DNA from: Ichthyophis bannanicus
Lineage: Eukaryota > Chordata > Amphibia > Gymnophiona > Ichthyophiidae
Assembly: GCA_033557465.1 (NCBI GenBank)
Contig: CM066031.1
Span: 173,197,043 to 173,261,042 of the forward strand
DNA length: 64,000 bases
Direction: 5' to 3'
Position numbers and translations under genes: made by a program. The notes below the pieces were generated by a model, which was not told where the DNA came from, searched no databases, and worked only from the letters and a program-made list of their open reading frames with translations. Of this stretch, positions 22,073-32,515 are shown one piece after another; the first letter of the stretch is position 1; each line of letters opens with the position of its first letter.

Positions 22073-23557
22073 TGTCGCGGGGCTGCCCCGTCTACGCCTT
22101 ATTAATGTTGGGGTGACCCCGGGCAAAGATTATGCTAGGCAATCAAGGGAATGTAAGTTCACTCGGCGTAGTTGAGAGAAGTGACCTCACAGATTCCAAC
22201 TACCTAGGAGCACTCATTAATGAGACCAGGTGGAGGGAAATAAGGCTTTTATTCCCTGGTAAATGCAAAGGTTCAACATAAGAGATAATCCATGAAACAG
22301 AAAGTCCTTTGTGTCAAAAGGTACCAGTATATACAATGGTTGCTTAATTGTTGCTTCACAACTAAGGCAGGTTTCACTACCGGAATTCAGTACAAGAAAC
22401 AGCAATCACATTTCATTCATTCTTCTTCACTATACAGAGCATACAGACTCTGGAGCTGAGGCCGTGCACCAGTCACATTCCATGAGTTCTGGCAGAGATA
22501 AGGGAACAGTATTTGGGTATTCAATCTCCATGGACTCTCCTTCGCTATACTCAGTAGAGGAATATTCACTGTCCCTGTCTGACCCAGCCTTGTAGGTTAG
22601 GACTCTGGAGTCTGGCTTCCCATAGCCAGGGGTTCTCAAGGCTGCAGGAATTTGACCAAACCAATCTGGTTTCTTTTCCCTCACATAAGGGGCACGGGTT
22701 TTAGCAGAGCCTTTAGGAGCACAATATTCACAGTCATTGGTTAATGTTTCATACCTGGATTTAGATGAGTTGGAATCAACAGTGTTTTCTCTTCCAGCCA
22801 CTCTCCTTTGGTAGCTGAACCTCTGCCTGCCAGAGTTGGATACAGCTGTGCTTCTAGGCAGTTGAGTAAAACTTGTCCTGGATTCTCCTCTCTCTGTGGG
22901 TAAGAACTCCAGCTGACCATAAAAGTGCTTTCCTCTCTGACCTGGTAAAACTTGGTAATAATCCTTCAGAGATTGTAAGCTCTTCTCAGAACCCTTCTCC
23001 CTGGTTCTTGGCTTCTGTCTCTCTGTTCTGGATTCAGACAGACTGTGTGAACAGGGCGTGGCAGACACTCTCACCTTAGAGCTGGCTCTGGCAAACTTCC
23101 CTTGTGCAGCAGGGTCAGTTTGGGCCTTCTGGCTCCCAACCTTGTGGAGTCTGTTCCCACTCAGGTTCTTCTCAGTCCTCTCTTGATGGCTCTCAGCCTT
23201 CCCTCTCTCCTTCTCTCGGTGGCTCTCAGCTTTCTCTCTTTCTTTCCCCTTCTCCTTGTGGCTCTCAGCCTTCTCTCTCTCTTTCCCCTTCTCCTTGTGG
23301 CTCTCAGCCTTCTCCCGGTGGCTCTCAGCCTTCTCTGTTCTAGAAGCATTCTGTTCTGATTTATAAAGCAAACTGCTTGGGATGACTTCCGGGTTCCTTT
23401 TCAGGTGCAAGTCATCAGAGTTCCTAGGCTCATTAACTCCCGAATGTCTGTTCCTGCTCCCTCTAGCTATGCCTGGGGGTAATTGCACACCTAGTTCCTT
23501 AAAAGAAACAGGATTTCTTTTCAAACACTCATCTTTATTGACACACGCCTCATGACA
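22073..23557 (-). mobile_element. Probable solo LTR of another retroelement, inserted in ERV1 env
   Basis: The comparison with ERV2 env (29630) shows exactly where the extra DNA starts and stops. The insert has TG...CA ends (TGTCGCGGGG on the plus strand, TGTCATGAGG on the minus strand) and is flanked by GCAT on the left and GCGT on the right; ERV2 has GCGT once, so this is a 4-bp duplication with one CpG-type change. On the minus strand an AATAAA signal lies about 170 bases before the end (22240-22250). At 1485 bp it is long for an LTR. The identity of the parent element is unknown. Confidence 0.55.
22430..23557 (-). CDS. Long open frame within the inserted LTR-like element
   Basis: About 375 codons without a stop, running in frame from the interrupted env surface region, so that together they form a 676-codon chimeric frame. 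The inserted part starts with a Cys-containing segment, followed by a lysine/glutamate-rich tandem repeat based on EKAESHKEKGKER (about 23160-23340), then a Ser/Arg-rich region and an acidic C-terminus with two CxxC-like pairs (CEYC and CDWC). No Met occurs near its start, so in the parent element the frame probably began upstream of the LTR, as accessory genes overlapping a U3 do. The fusion to env is probably accidental. No function is claimed and no family is recognised. Confidence 0.5.
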   Translation of the reverse strand, partial: CHEACVNKDECLKRNPVSFKELGVQLPPGIARGSRNRHSGVNEPRNSDDLHLKRNPEVIPSSLLYKSEQNASRTEKAESHREKAESHKEKGKEREKAESHKEKGKEREKAESHREKERGKAESHQERTEKNLSGNRLHKVGSQKAQTDPAAQGKFARASSKVRVSATPCSHSLSESRTERQKPRTREKGSEKSLQSLKDYYQVLPGQRGKHFYGQLEFLPTERGESRTSFTQLPRSTAVSNSGRQRFSYQRRVAGRENTVDSNSSKSRYETLTNDCEYCAPKGSAKTRAPYVREKKPDWFGQIPAALRTPGYGKPDSRVLTYKAGSDRDSEYSSTEYSEGESMEIEYPNTVPLSLPELMECDWCTASAPESVCSV

Positions 23558-25261
23558 GCGTATAATATGATTCAACATATAAACAGGAGTGCAGTAACCC
23601 CAAGTCCCATCCTGTGCCCAAGTGGCTGGTCCATAATATGTAATAATTCTCTCAGGTGGCCATTCATCACCATCCCATTTATACCATTGACCTATTTTCA
23701 AAGTATTTCGCTTCTGTCGACCATTGTATATGGGAAAGCCTAACCGTTCCCTTTGGGAAATGGGAATAAGGACGAAAGAGGGTCGTATTGTACCCAGGAC
23801 ACACGCCCCTCCCCAGTTGTTAGGAAGTTGGGCATACGCTCGGGTTCCACATATCCAATAGAGCCCTGGAGGGGCTTCCCAGGCATTGGGTGAGGCGAGA
23901 TTAGTCCATATCTTAGCAAGATTGGAGAAGCTGATTAGTGGGTTGGAAGGTTCAGTAGCATTTACACCTGACCACCAGGATGTTTTCTTAGTAGTAGTAT
24001 TATAAAATCGTTGGCTGAGACAGACCAGCTGTCCTACCTGTATGGTGAACTGTGGTCCTGTTCGGACAAAAAAGAGGCGGCCGACAATGGTGTTGGCCAA
24101 TACCCATTCGCTAGTGGTCTTATTCAGAGCAGTCTGGTTATATGGGATGGAGTAGTTCAACTCCCTTGCCTCCCAGGGCCATTGGCCTCCCATCCTAGTT
24201 CCCCCATAGAAGAAACAGTTAGAAATGCGTAGACTGAAAGCTACAGCTCCCGCAAGTTCAATAAATAAATTCTGCATGGTCTGGGGAATCTCTATCTTCG
24301 ACTGTATGGCTTCATAGAAAGTATGGTGTATTTGAAAAGGTGAAGAAATGCGGGTCTTGGTGTTAACCTGTATATATACATAGTTCCCAGGGTCTACTCC
24401 ACTTCCTGCTATCCGTAAGCCAAATCTAAACCCTTGCTTCCACTGGCTAGGATTGAGCACAAGGAGCCTTAAGGGGTTACAAGTACCTTTCTGACACTTA
24501 CGGGGTTCCAGTAATGATAGTCTCTCTAACTTGGCTCTGCGATTATCCCCCTCTTGCCCCTGAGGCCCTTCAGACCAGGTGGCATAGTATACACACTCCC
24601 ATTTAGGACAGAAGTATGCGCTTTCAGAGGCTGTAGCATAAATAGATGGGGACTTTGCAATGCAATGTGTGCCTTTGAGTCAATGCTGACTCCTGGTGAC
24701 CCAGAAGCTCCTGGGTGGACTTTACCCCGGTGCATATTCCCCAACTATATGCTCCTTCGGGGCACATATATTTATCATCTTGGTAATAACTTTGCTCTTA
24801 GCCAACAGATCCACAGCTGTAATAGCCATTTTGGTTAATGGCATCACAAGCATCAAAGTAAAGAGGAGCGGGTTTCGTGGGATCTGAGAGCTGTCGGGTA
24901 GCATTTAGGAGGGCCCATCTTTGTTGTTCCATCGTAATTCTAGGACATGATAAGAGGGTTTCTGTCGGGGATTAAAGCAGTTCCTAACCTTCCCTCTTGT
25001 ATAGACACTTAATTCTGTACCATTATACACACATTTGCTGACTACACCAGTACAAGTGTAGTAGGAATGATAAAGTAAAGTCTGAGTAATCCTTGTCCCA
25101 GTTCGGGTAGTAGTTATGCAAGCCGCACAGGGAGGTATGGCAAGTGCCACTCTAAGGGGCCCCAGGGTTACCGCTAGAATAATGCAAAAGTAAAAGTACA
25201 TCATAGTCATAGTAGTTGAATGAACTCGTTTGAATGTTGCGGTTTCTTCACTTAAATTCTC

Positions 25262-25400
25262 TTATTTCCACAGCTTCCACCGTACGTAGACCTGTCAGCT
25301 TCCGGTTGGTGACAGGAGTAGGGTTGTAGATTCCTCAAGCTTCTGCCGTACGTAGACCTGCCAGTTTCCGGTTGGTGACAGGAGTAAGGCTGTTGATTCT
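25262..25400 (-). repeat. Tandem 66-bp duplication between integrase and env
   Basis: Two copies of a segment containing CCGTACGTAGACCTG and TTCCGGTTGGTGACAGGAGT stand head to tail. The same duplication is present in ERV2 (31262-31400), so it belonged to the ancestral virus. It lies where an env splice acceptor would be expected. Confidence 0.75.
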
Positions 25401-25429
25401 TACAGCAGTGGTTGTTGCCGCAGCGTGAG

Positions 25430-25687
25430 TCACAATGGCGATTCTGGATTGTTTGTTGAAGTCCAGTGACAAAGTTCAGTAGATGCTGCTGGCTTTACTC
25501 GACTATGATGAATCCAAGGTTCCAATTCCGCAACTTTAACTGCTATGGGCGTTGATAGTATGACAACATAAGGTCCTTTCCAGTGAGGTGCTAACGGTGT
25601 CTTTCTCCACTCTTTGACCCACATCGAGGCTCCAGGCTTAAAAGGATGCAGTGGTTCAGTCAGATTAATGGGCAACTGGTCTTGCAC
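25430..25687 (-). pseudogene. ERV1 integrase C-terminal fragment
   Basis: An 85-residue open stretch with the gamma-type integrase C-terminal features: HPFKPGASMWVKEW, KGPYVVILSTPIAVKV and WIHHSRVK. This domain binds DNA and host factors. The catalytic core is absent because of the internal deletion near 25690. Confidence 0.85.
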
Positions 25688-25699
25688 CCATGGAACTGG

Positions 25700-26103
25700 T
25701 GCGGATGGGCCAGAATACCTGGAGATTCTGGGGCAGAATAAACGGGCAGCTTCTCTTCTCCAGACTTCCGGGCCCCCCTTGTGGTCACTACCAATGTCCT
25801 ACACTGTTCCTCGTGGCAATGCTTTATCCAGGAGGGCTCCTTTTCACAAATACTTAACCAGGAATCTATATAGGGCAACTGGTCAGGGTGCTCTTTTCGT
25901 ACAATCTGGTGAACTAGGGATATGATTCTAACATCAAAGGTACCATCAGGGGGCCATGCGGTGACCAGCACCGGCCACTCCCTATCACAGAGTATTTCTA
26001 ATCGGGACGGAGATATTTTTATTCCATAGTCTCCGACAAATCCCTTCTTAAAATTCTTGATCATACATTTCAGCGGAGTTTGCGTGGACTCCGACCCTCC
26101 CAT
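25700..26103 (-). pseudogene. ERV1 gag matrix fragment
   Basis: The start codon at 26103 gives MGGSES, with glycine at position 2 suited to N-myristoylation, and the reading runs about 130 codons through a gamma-type matrix domain before the deletion junction. The upstream part of the same open frame (to 26247) is leader. The ERV2 counterpart has Glu at position 2 and a stop after IKMSPS where this copy reads through. Confidence 0.75.
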
Positions 26104-26364
26104 AATGACATACACAACAACAGACAGTAGGGGCGGGTAGTTGGGCTGCAGGTAAGGGGTCTGTACAGCCCTAGGAACAAATAGGTAGACACCGAACGCT
26201 TCCTCCTTTTGGCGACCTGGGCGCGGTCGCCTGGCCAGGAACTGCACTAATCAGGAGTCTGCACTCGCTTGGTCTATGTTTCAAGACCTCTCATTCACAC
26301 ACACACACACACAACCAACCATGCTAGCAACGTTTTCCCAAATTCCCAGGCCTACCTTACTAAC

Positions 26365-26480
26365 CTTCAGCAGTGGTTTCGGTCTCGCGCATACTCATGC
26401 AAGACGTACTCGGACTGCTGATTAATCAAGGGCAGTGGTTTCGGCCTCGCATACTCATGCAAGGTGTACTCGGACTGCCC
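26365..26480 (-). repeat. Direct repeat in the ERV1 leader
   Basis: Two copies of a block of about 46 bp containing AGTGGTTTCGG, CATACTCATGCAAG and GTACTCGGACTGC lie between the primer binding site and gag. ERV2 keeps both copies (about 41978-42090). The position suits a packaging or dimerisation region, an inference. An (AC)n run is at 26294-26312. Confidence 0.6.
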
Positions 26481-26807
26481 TGAGAGGTGATCAGACTCTC
26501 AGTACCGTATTCCCATACAAGTTTCCCAACCTAGCTATCTGAATAGCAAAGAAATTTCTACTCACCGGATCCGGTACCCGATACAGAACCAGTTCTTGGG
26601 TTGAATCCCGGACTCCCCTCGGGTTCGGAGGTGTTGGCCGGCCGGACCCAGTAGCCCGCTGAGGCAAGGCGGAACCCTCTCCGATACAAGAGGACCGGTG
26701 GCGCCTGAGGTTTCCCCTGCGGTCGGACAGACACGGTTCCAACCGAGCCAAACCTTGAGGCGGTAATATGTGGTATAGTCACTTGAATACCATTCACTAC
26801 TCGCACA

Positions 26808-26825
26808 TTCCCGGCCAATGCACCA
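26808..26825 (-). other. ERV1 primer binding site, tRNA-Gly
   Basis: The plus strand reads TTCCCGGCCAATGCACCA, which equals the 3' end of vertebrate tRNA-Gly(GCC) with CCA; the viral strand would pair with its 18 terminal bases. It stands six bases inside the 5' LTR edge. Confidence 0.85.
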
Positions 26826-26831
26826 AGAATA

Positions 26832-27307
26832 TGTAGCAGCGAAGTGCATGCAATGAATAAAACCAGGAGTCAATTACAGGGTCCAAGCCAATTTATTGTG
26901 CACAAGCTCAGACAGGAGTGCATCCAAAAGAGACTGAGCAATGGAGTCCAGGAGCAAATTCCTTATATACATTTTTACAGTTTGATACAGGCAAACTTTC
27001 TATTGGTCCCAACGCCCCTTGCGCCTATCCAATCGGGGATCCTCTCTGGGCCTAGCTCCCTGTTCCCCCTTCTCAGGCGACTCTAAAAAAGGCATAGTCT
27101 TAGGCATAGATACATTTCTACTTCAAGGACATTTCTAGCTCAGAGAATGCAAGATCATTTATATCATCAGTATAAAGGAATTATGCAAACTTTTCAAAAG
27201 CAGTTTAAAGCAGTTTAAGGCAGTTTCTCAAACTCTGGTTCTTCTCAGCACTACTCCCATGTCGGGGTTAAGATCTAGGCCTAGTTTACAGGCCATAGCC
27301 TACTACA
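26832..27307 (-). repeat. ERV1 5' LTR
   Basis: TG...CA termini, 476 bp, followed by GTAG. Differences from the 3' LTR are scattered substitutions, which could be used to date the insertion. Confidence 0.9.
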
Positions 27308-27311
27308 GTAG

Positions 27312-28588
27312 TGCTGCTAAATCTCCCTCTAAGCAGCATTTACATGGTTTACAAGTTTGTAAACCGTGTAAATGCCTTTGAATTTTGGGCCCAGGTTCTT
27401 AGCATAGGTGTAGTTTGGTGGGAGCCTGGGGGGGGGGGTTCCCTTCCCAAATGTTGCAGACACTTATGATGAACTGCTCCCCCTGCCCCCCAGTACCTGA
27501 GTGACTTCCTTAACTTTGTCTAATCCAAAGTAAGAAAGCAAACTGCACCGATGGTTCATAGATTGGTTAGTATTTCCCGGGTCCCAAAGGTCACAGGGGA
27601 TACTATGAGCCAGGGATCAACATCATAGCAAGCTTCTTCTCAGGTTCTCTCCCATTCTTTCACTGCACTTGTATCCAGAGGGATCATATTCTCGATGGGA
27701 GAAGGGTAAGCCCTTTAAGGCCCAGGCACATATATTTAAAGAAACCCTTGATCCAGAACTGAGTGCTCTGATTCTCTTTGCTGAGTAAAATATCCAATCA
27801 ACAATAATATCCCCGATTCAGTGATAAATATACAATACAAATAACAAAATCACCAAATGAACCCCAAAAATATCTTTAAACAAAACCACAATTTTTGTCG
27901 GATATCACTGCAGCAAAGTATAAATTTTTAGACAATACTCCCAAGCGGTTCAATCCATTTTAATAACCAGAAGATAATTATTTTTTTTAAAAAAGACTTA
28001 GCTCAGTCCAATCATGATTTAGAAATCCTTGCACGACGTGCACGTTTGTAAAATATCCAAATACAACTAGTATTTGGTTAGAGTCTCCTATTCAGTAAAT
28101 ACACAGCCCTTGGTAACATGGATTGTATAACTTCGGTATTTGTGTCTGGGATCCCAATCTGACTACTTGGCTGTGTTTTAATAGGCAGAGGATTCTCTTC
28201 TTGTGCTCCTAAAGTGATTTGTGGAAACCAAGAACTCTTTTCCTTTTTACAGGGATCCTAATTCTCTCTTCTCCCTTCCTTCTGCATCCCAAACCTACAG
28301 AGGAGTCCTGGTACAGGAGTGCCTTCTCCCGTAGGTGAAGTCCACTTCTGTACTGCAGACTCCTCTGTAGGCTTGGGAAGCAAGACAGCACCTCCACTTT
28401 CTCTTCTAAACTCAGGAAAAGAGGTATGTAAGAAACTCTGACTGATTCTCTCTCTTCACATGTAGACAAGATCAAGAATCAAGGGATGAGTCCATACTGG
28501 ACACAGATGAAATTAAAGGTGTCCCAAGACAAGACCACCGTACCAAAGCAGCAACCACAGAACCATCACACAAGAATCTCTCTAAATC
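27312..28588. other. Intergenic DNA between the two proviruses
   Basis: No gene or confident element. A short palindrome (CATTTACATGGTTTACAAG with TTGTAAACCGTGTAAATG) is at 27346-27375. Open frames here, such as 28209-28475, show no domain. Confidence 0.5.
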
Positions 28589-29065
28589 TGTAGCAGCGAA
28601 GTGCATCCAATGAATAAAACCAGGAGTCAATTACAAGGTCCAAGCCAATTTATTGTGCACAGGCTCAGACAGGAGTGCATCCAAAAGAGACTGAGCAATG
28701 GAGTCCAGGAGCAAATTCCTTATATACATTTTTTACAGTTTGATACAGGCAAACTTTCTATTGGTACCAACGCCCCTTGCACCTGTCCAATCAGGGACCC
28801 TCTCTGGGCCTAGCTCCCTGTTCCCCCTTCTCAGGCTATTCTAACAAAGGCATAGTCTTAGGCATAGATACATTTCTACTTCAAGGACATTTCTAGCTCA
28901 GAGAATGCAAGATCATTTCTATCATCAGCATAAAGGAATTATGCAAACTTTTCAAAAGCAGGTTAAAGCAGTTTAAGGCAGATTCTCAAACTCTGGTTCT
29001 TCTCAGCACTACTCCCAAGTGAGGGTTAGGATCTAGGCCTAGTTTACAGGCCATAGCCTATCACA
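28589..29065 (-). repeat. ERV2 3' LTR
   Basis: A complete 477-bp LTR with TG...CA ends, followed on the inner side by the same polypurine tract as ERV1. Confidence 0.9.
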
Positions 29066-29133
29066 TTCCCCCCTTTGATTATTCTCACCCCTAATAAAAG
29101 AGGGTGAGAAACAAATCACATATTAAAGTTTTC

Positions 29134-31210
29134 TTAAACTGATGCTTCTTTGGAAGGTATAGCTCGATACTTCCACATGGCCAGTACCCTGGCTGCTGTT
29201 TTCCGTTCGACTGTACTGTCAATGACTGACGTTACCATACGCAGGCAAAGGGGCAGGAAACATGGAAGGAGTAAACACACAGCTATCATGACTAGAACTG
29301 CAAACATAATAGTCTTCAATCCCCCTAAGCCTGAAAATAAAGTTCCAAACCATCCATTTAGCTCCAGTCCATCCCAAGTCTGAACTGGTGCGTGTGCTTG
29401 CCTAAGCATATGGTCAGCTATTTCTTCAACAACCTGACCCTGATCATCAATCTGCAAACAGCAGTTAGTAAGATTAAACTTTCCGCATACCCCACCTTCA
29501 GATGCTAACAAATAATCAAGTGCTAATCGGTTCTGGTAAATAGCAGTGCGCATCTGAGTACTCTGTTTTGCCAAGAGGGTTAGTGCCTTACTCGTCTCAT
29601 TAGTTATAATTTCTACAACAGCTTGTAAGCGTATAATACGGTTCAACATATACAGCAGTGCGGTAACCCGAAGTCCCATCCTGTGCCCAAGTGGCTGGTC
29701 CATAATATGTGATAATTCTCTCAGGTGGCCATTTATCACCATCCCATTTATCCCATTGACCTATTCTCAAAGTATTTCGCTTCTGTCGACCATTGTATAT
29801 GGGGAAGCCTAACCGTTCCCCTTGGAAGAAAGAGGGTCGTATTGTACCCAGGACACACGCCCCTCCCCAGTTGTTAGGGAGTTGGGCATACACGTGGGTT
29901 CCACATATCCAAGAGAGCCCTGGAGGGGCTTCCCAGGCATTGGGTGAGGCGAGATTGGTCCATATCTTAGCAAGTTTGGAGAAGCTGATTAGAGGGTTGG
30001 AAGGTTGGAAGGTTCAGTAGCATTTAGGTACTCCTGACCACCAGGATGTTTTCTTAGTAGTAGCATTATAAAATCGCTGGCTGAGACAGACCAGCTGTCC
30101 TACCTGTATGGTGAACTGTGGTCTTGTTCGGACAAAACAGAGGCGGCCGACAATGGTGTTGGCCAATACCCATTCACTAGTGGTCTTATTTAGGGCAGTC
30201 TGGTTATATGGGATGGAGTAGTTCAATTCCCTTGCCTCCCAGGGCCATTGGTCTCCCATCCTAGATCCCCCGCAGAAGAAACAGTTAGAAATGCGGAGAC
30301 TGGAAGCTGCAGCTCCCGCAAGCTCAATAAATAAATTTTGCTTGGTCTGGGGAATCTCTATCTGCGTCTGCATGGCTTCATAGAAAGTATGGTGTATTCG
30401 AAAAGGTGAAGAAATGCGGGTCTTGGTGTTAAGCTGTATATACACATAGGTCCCAGAGTCTATTCCACTTCCTGCTATCCGTAAGCCAAATCTAAACCCT
30501 TGCTTCCACTGGCTAAGATTGAGCACAAGGAGCCTTAAGGGGTTACAAGTACCTTTCTGACATTTACAGGGTTCCAGCAATGGTAGTCTCTCTAACTTGG
30601 CTCTGCAATTATCTCCTTCTCGCCCCTGAGGCCCTTCAGACCAGGTGGCATAGTATACACACTCCCATTTAGGACAGAAGTATGCGCTTTCAGAGGCTTT
30701 AGCATAAATAGATGGGGACTTTACCCCGGTGCATATTCCCCAACTGTATGCTCCTTCGGGGCACATATATTTATCATCTTGATAATAACTTTGCTCTTGG
30801 CTAACAGATCCCCAGCTGTAATAGCCGTTTCGGTTAATGGCATCACAAGCATCAAAGTAAAGAGGAGCAGGTTTCGTGGGATCTGAAAGCTGTCGGGTAG
30901 CATTTAGGAGGGCCCCATCCTGGTTGTTCCATCGTAATTCTAGGATATAGTAAGAGGGGTTCTCTCGGGGATTAAAGCAGGTCCTAACCTTCCCTCTTGT
31001 ACAGACACTTAATTCTGTACCATTATACACACATTTGCTAACTACACCAGTACAAGTGTAGTAGGAATGATAGAGTAAAGTCTGAGTAATCCTTGCCCCG
31101 TTTCGGGCAGTGGTTATGCATGCCGCACAGGTAGGGATGGCAAGTGCCACTCTAAGGGGCCCCAGGGTCACCTCTAGAATAATGCAAAAGCAAAAGTACA
31201 TCATAGTCAT
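29134..31210 (-). pseudogene. ERV2 env, frameshifted
   Basis: The surface subunit is open for 398 codons (31210-30014) with an N-terminal hydrophobic signal peptide, many N-x-S/T sites and conserved cysteines. Near 30010-30025 a short duplication (GGTTGGAAGGTTGGAAGG) shifts the frame; other breaks follow at about 29830 (a deletion relative to ERV1) and 29640. The transmembrane subunit (to 29134) keeps the [10 protein letters not shown] cluster and membrane helix. It is not interrupted by the 1485-bp insert found in ERV1, so it defines that insertion site. Confidence 0.85.
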
Positions 31211-31399
31211 AGTAGTTGGATGAACTCGTTTGAATGTTGCGGTTTCTTCACTTAAATTCTCTTATTTCCACAGCTTCCACCGTACGTAGACCTGTCAGCT
31301 TCCGGTTGGTGACAGGAGTAGGGTTGTAGATTCCTCAAGCTTCTGCCGTACGTAGACCTGCCAGCTTCCGGTTGGTGACAGGAGTAAGGCTGTTGATTC

Positions 31400-32515
31400 T
31401 TACAGCAGTGGTTGTTGCCACAGCGTGAGTCGCAATGGCGATTCTGGATTGTTTGTTGAAGTCCAGTGATAAAGTTCAGTAGATGCCGCTGGCTTTACTC
31501 GACTATGATGAATCCAAGGTTCCAATTCCGCAACTTTAATTGCTGTGGGCGTTGATAGTATGACAACATAAGGTCCTTTCCAATGAGGTGCTAATGGTGT
31601 CTTCCTCCACTCTTTGACCCACACCGAGGCTCCAGGCTTAAAAGGATGCAGTGGTTCAGTCAGATTAATGGGCAACTGGTCTTGCACCCATGCATGGAGA
31701 CTCTACAAAACAAAACCTAGAGCCAATAGTTCTTGTCTAGTGATTACAGACCCAATCTGACTCATATCCCCTTTTATCCCTTGGACTATGGGCGGAGGGC
31801 GCCCATACAGGATCTCAAAAGGGGAGACTCCCAATGACTTGGTGGGGGCTGAACATATCCTGAGGAGGGCTATAGGAAGAACCTGTGGCCACTTCAGGTG
31901 AGCGTCTTGACAAAGTTTAGACAGCTGGGACTTTAGGGTGCGATTCATACGTTCTACCTTCCCTGAGCTTTGGGGTCTGTAAGCTGTATGTAATTTCCAC
32001 TGTACTTGCAGAGCTTGGGCTAACTGCTGAGTCACCTGGGATACAAATGAGGGCTCATTGTCTGACCCTATAGCTAATGGTATTCCAAACCGGGGAATGA
32101 TCTCATGGAGCAAAACTTTAGTAACTTCCCTGGCTTTCTCAGTTCTGGTGGGGAAAGCTTCCACCCACCCAGAGAAGGTACAAACCAAGACCAACAGGTA
32201 ATGATATCCATTTGCACGTGGCATTTCTGTGAAGTCCACCTGGATACTTCCCATGGGGGTAACTCCTACTGATTGAGCCCTTGGGGGAAGGTTGGGACCC
32301 TGCCGGGCATTGTTCTTTGCACAGGTCACACATCTATGGGCTACTGAGGCCGATGTAGGTCCTAATAATGAAATACAGAAATGGGGTCTGAGAGCTTTTT
32401 CCATGGCAGTTTTCCCATAATGTGTGGCTTGGTGGAAAGCATGGACAAAGGCAGGACCTAAGGCTTCAGGGATTACAGTGGGACCGGGGGGTAAGCCACC
32501 GGCTGGCAGTTATAG
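31400..32515 (-). pseudogene. ERV2 integrase
   Basis: The catalytic core (32404-31703) shows the three acidic residues in their contexts: QVDFTE, GSDNEPSF and SSGKVERMN. A CxxC (CVTC) belonging to the N-terminal zinc-binding region precedes it. The C-terminal domain (31687-31400) is in another frame, so there is a break near 31690-31705. The 5' part of the gene is cut by the LINE that ends at about 32520. Confidence 0.85.

Larger units (their letters stand above)
21574..25210 (-). pseudogene. ERV1 env, broken
   Basis: Retroviral envelope glycoprotein remnant. The N-terminal part (25210-24905) has a hydrophobic signal peptide; a frameshift near 24905 and a 64-base insertion at 24657-24720 break the surface subunit. 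The rest of the surface subunit is open from 24460 to about 23562, where a 1485-bp insertion begins. The transmembrane subunit follows (about 22069-21574). It has a heptad-like region, a cysteine cluster [10 protein letters not shown] with seven residues between the first Cys and the Cys pair, and one membrane helix. The protein would originally mediate receptor binding and fusion; this copy cannot be made intact. Confidence 0.85.
21034..27307 (-). mobile_element. ERV1: internally deleted gamma-type endogenous retrovirus
   Basis: A provirus on the minus strand with two 476-bp LTRs flanked by GTAG on each side (21030-21033 and 27308-27311). A 4-bp duplication is usual for gammaretrovirus-like integrases. 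Gene order on the minus strand is LTR, primer binding site, gag matrix start, integrase C-terminus, env, LTR. Capsid, nucleocapsid, protease, reverse transcriptase, RNase H and most of integrase are missing: the matrix region joins directly to the integrase tail near 25690, compared with the longer relative at 28589-42560. It cannot be autonomous. Confidence 0.9.

Noticed and set aside
28209..28475. 88-codon frame between the proviruses
   Set aside because: No recognisable motif, no start context and no conservation evidence.
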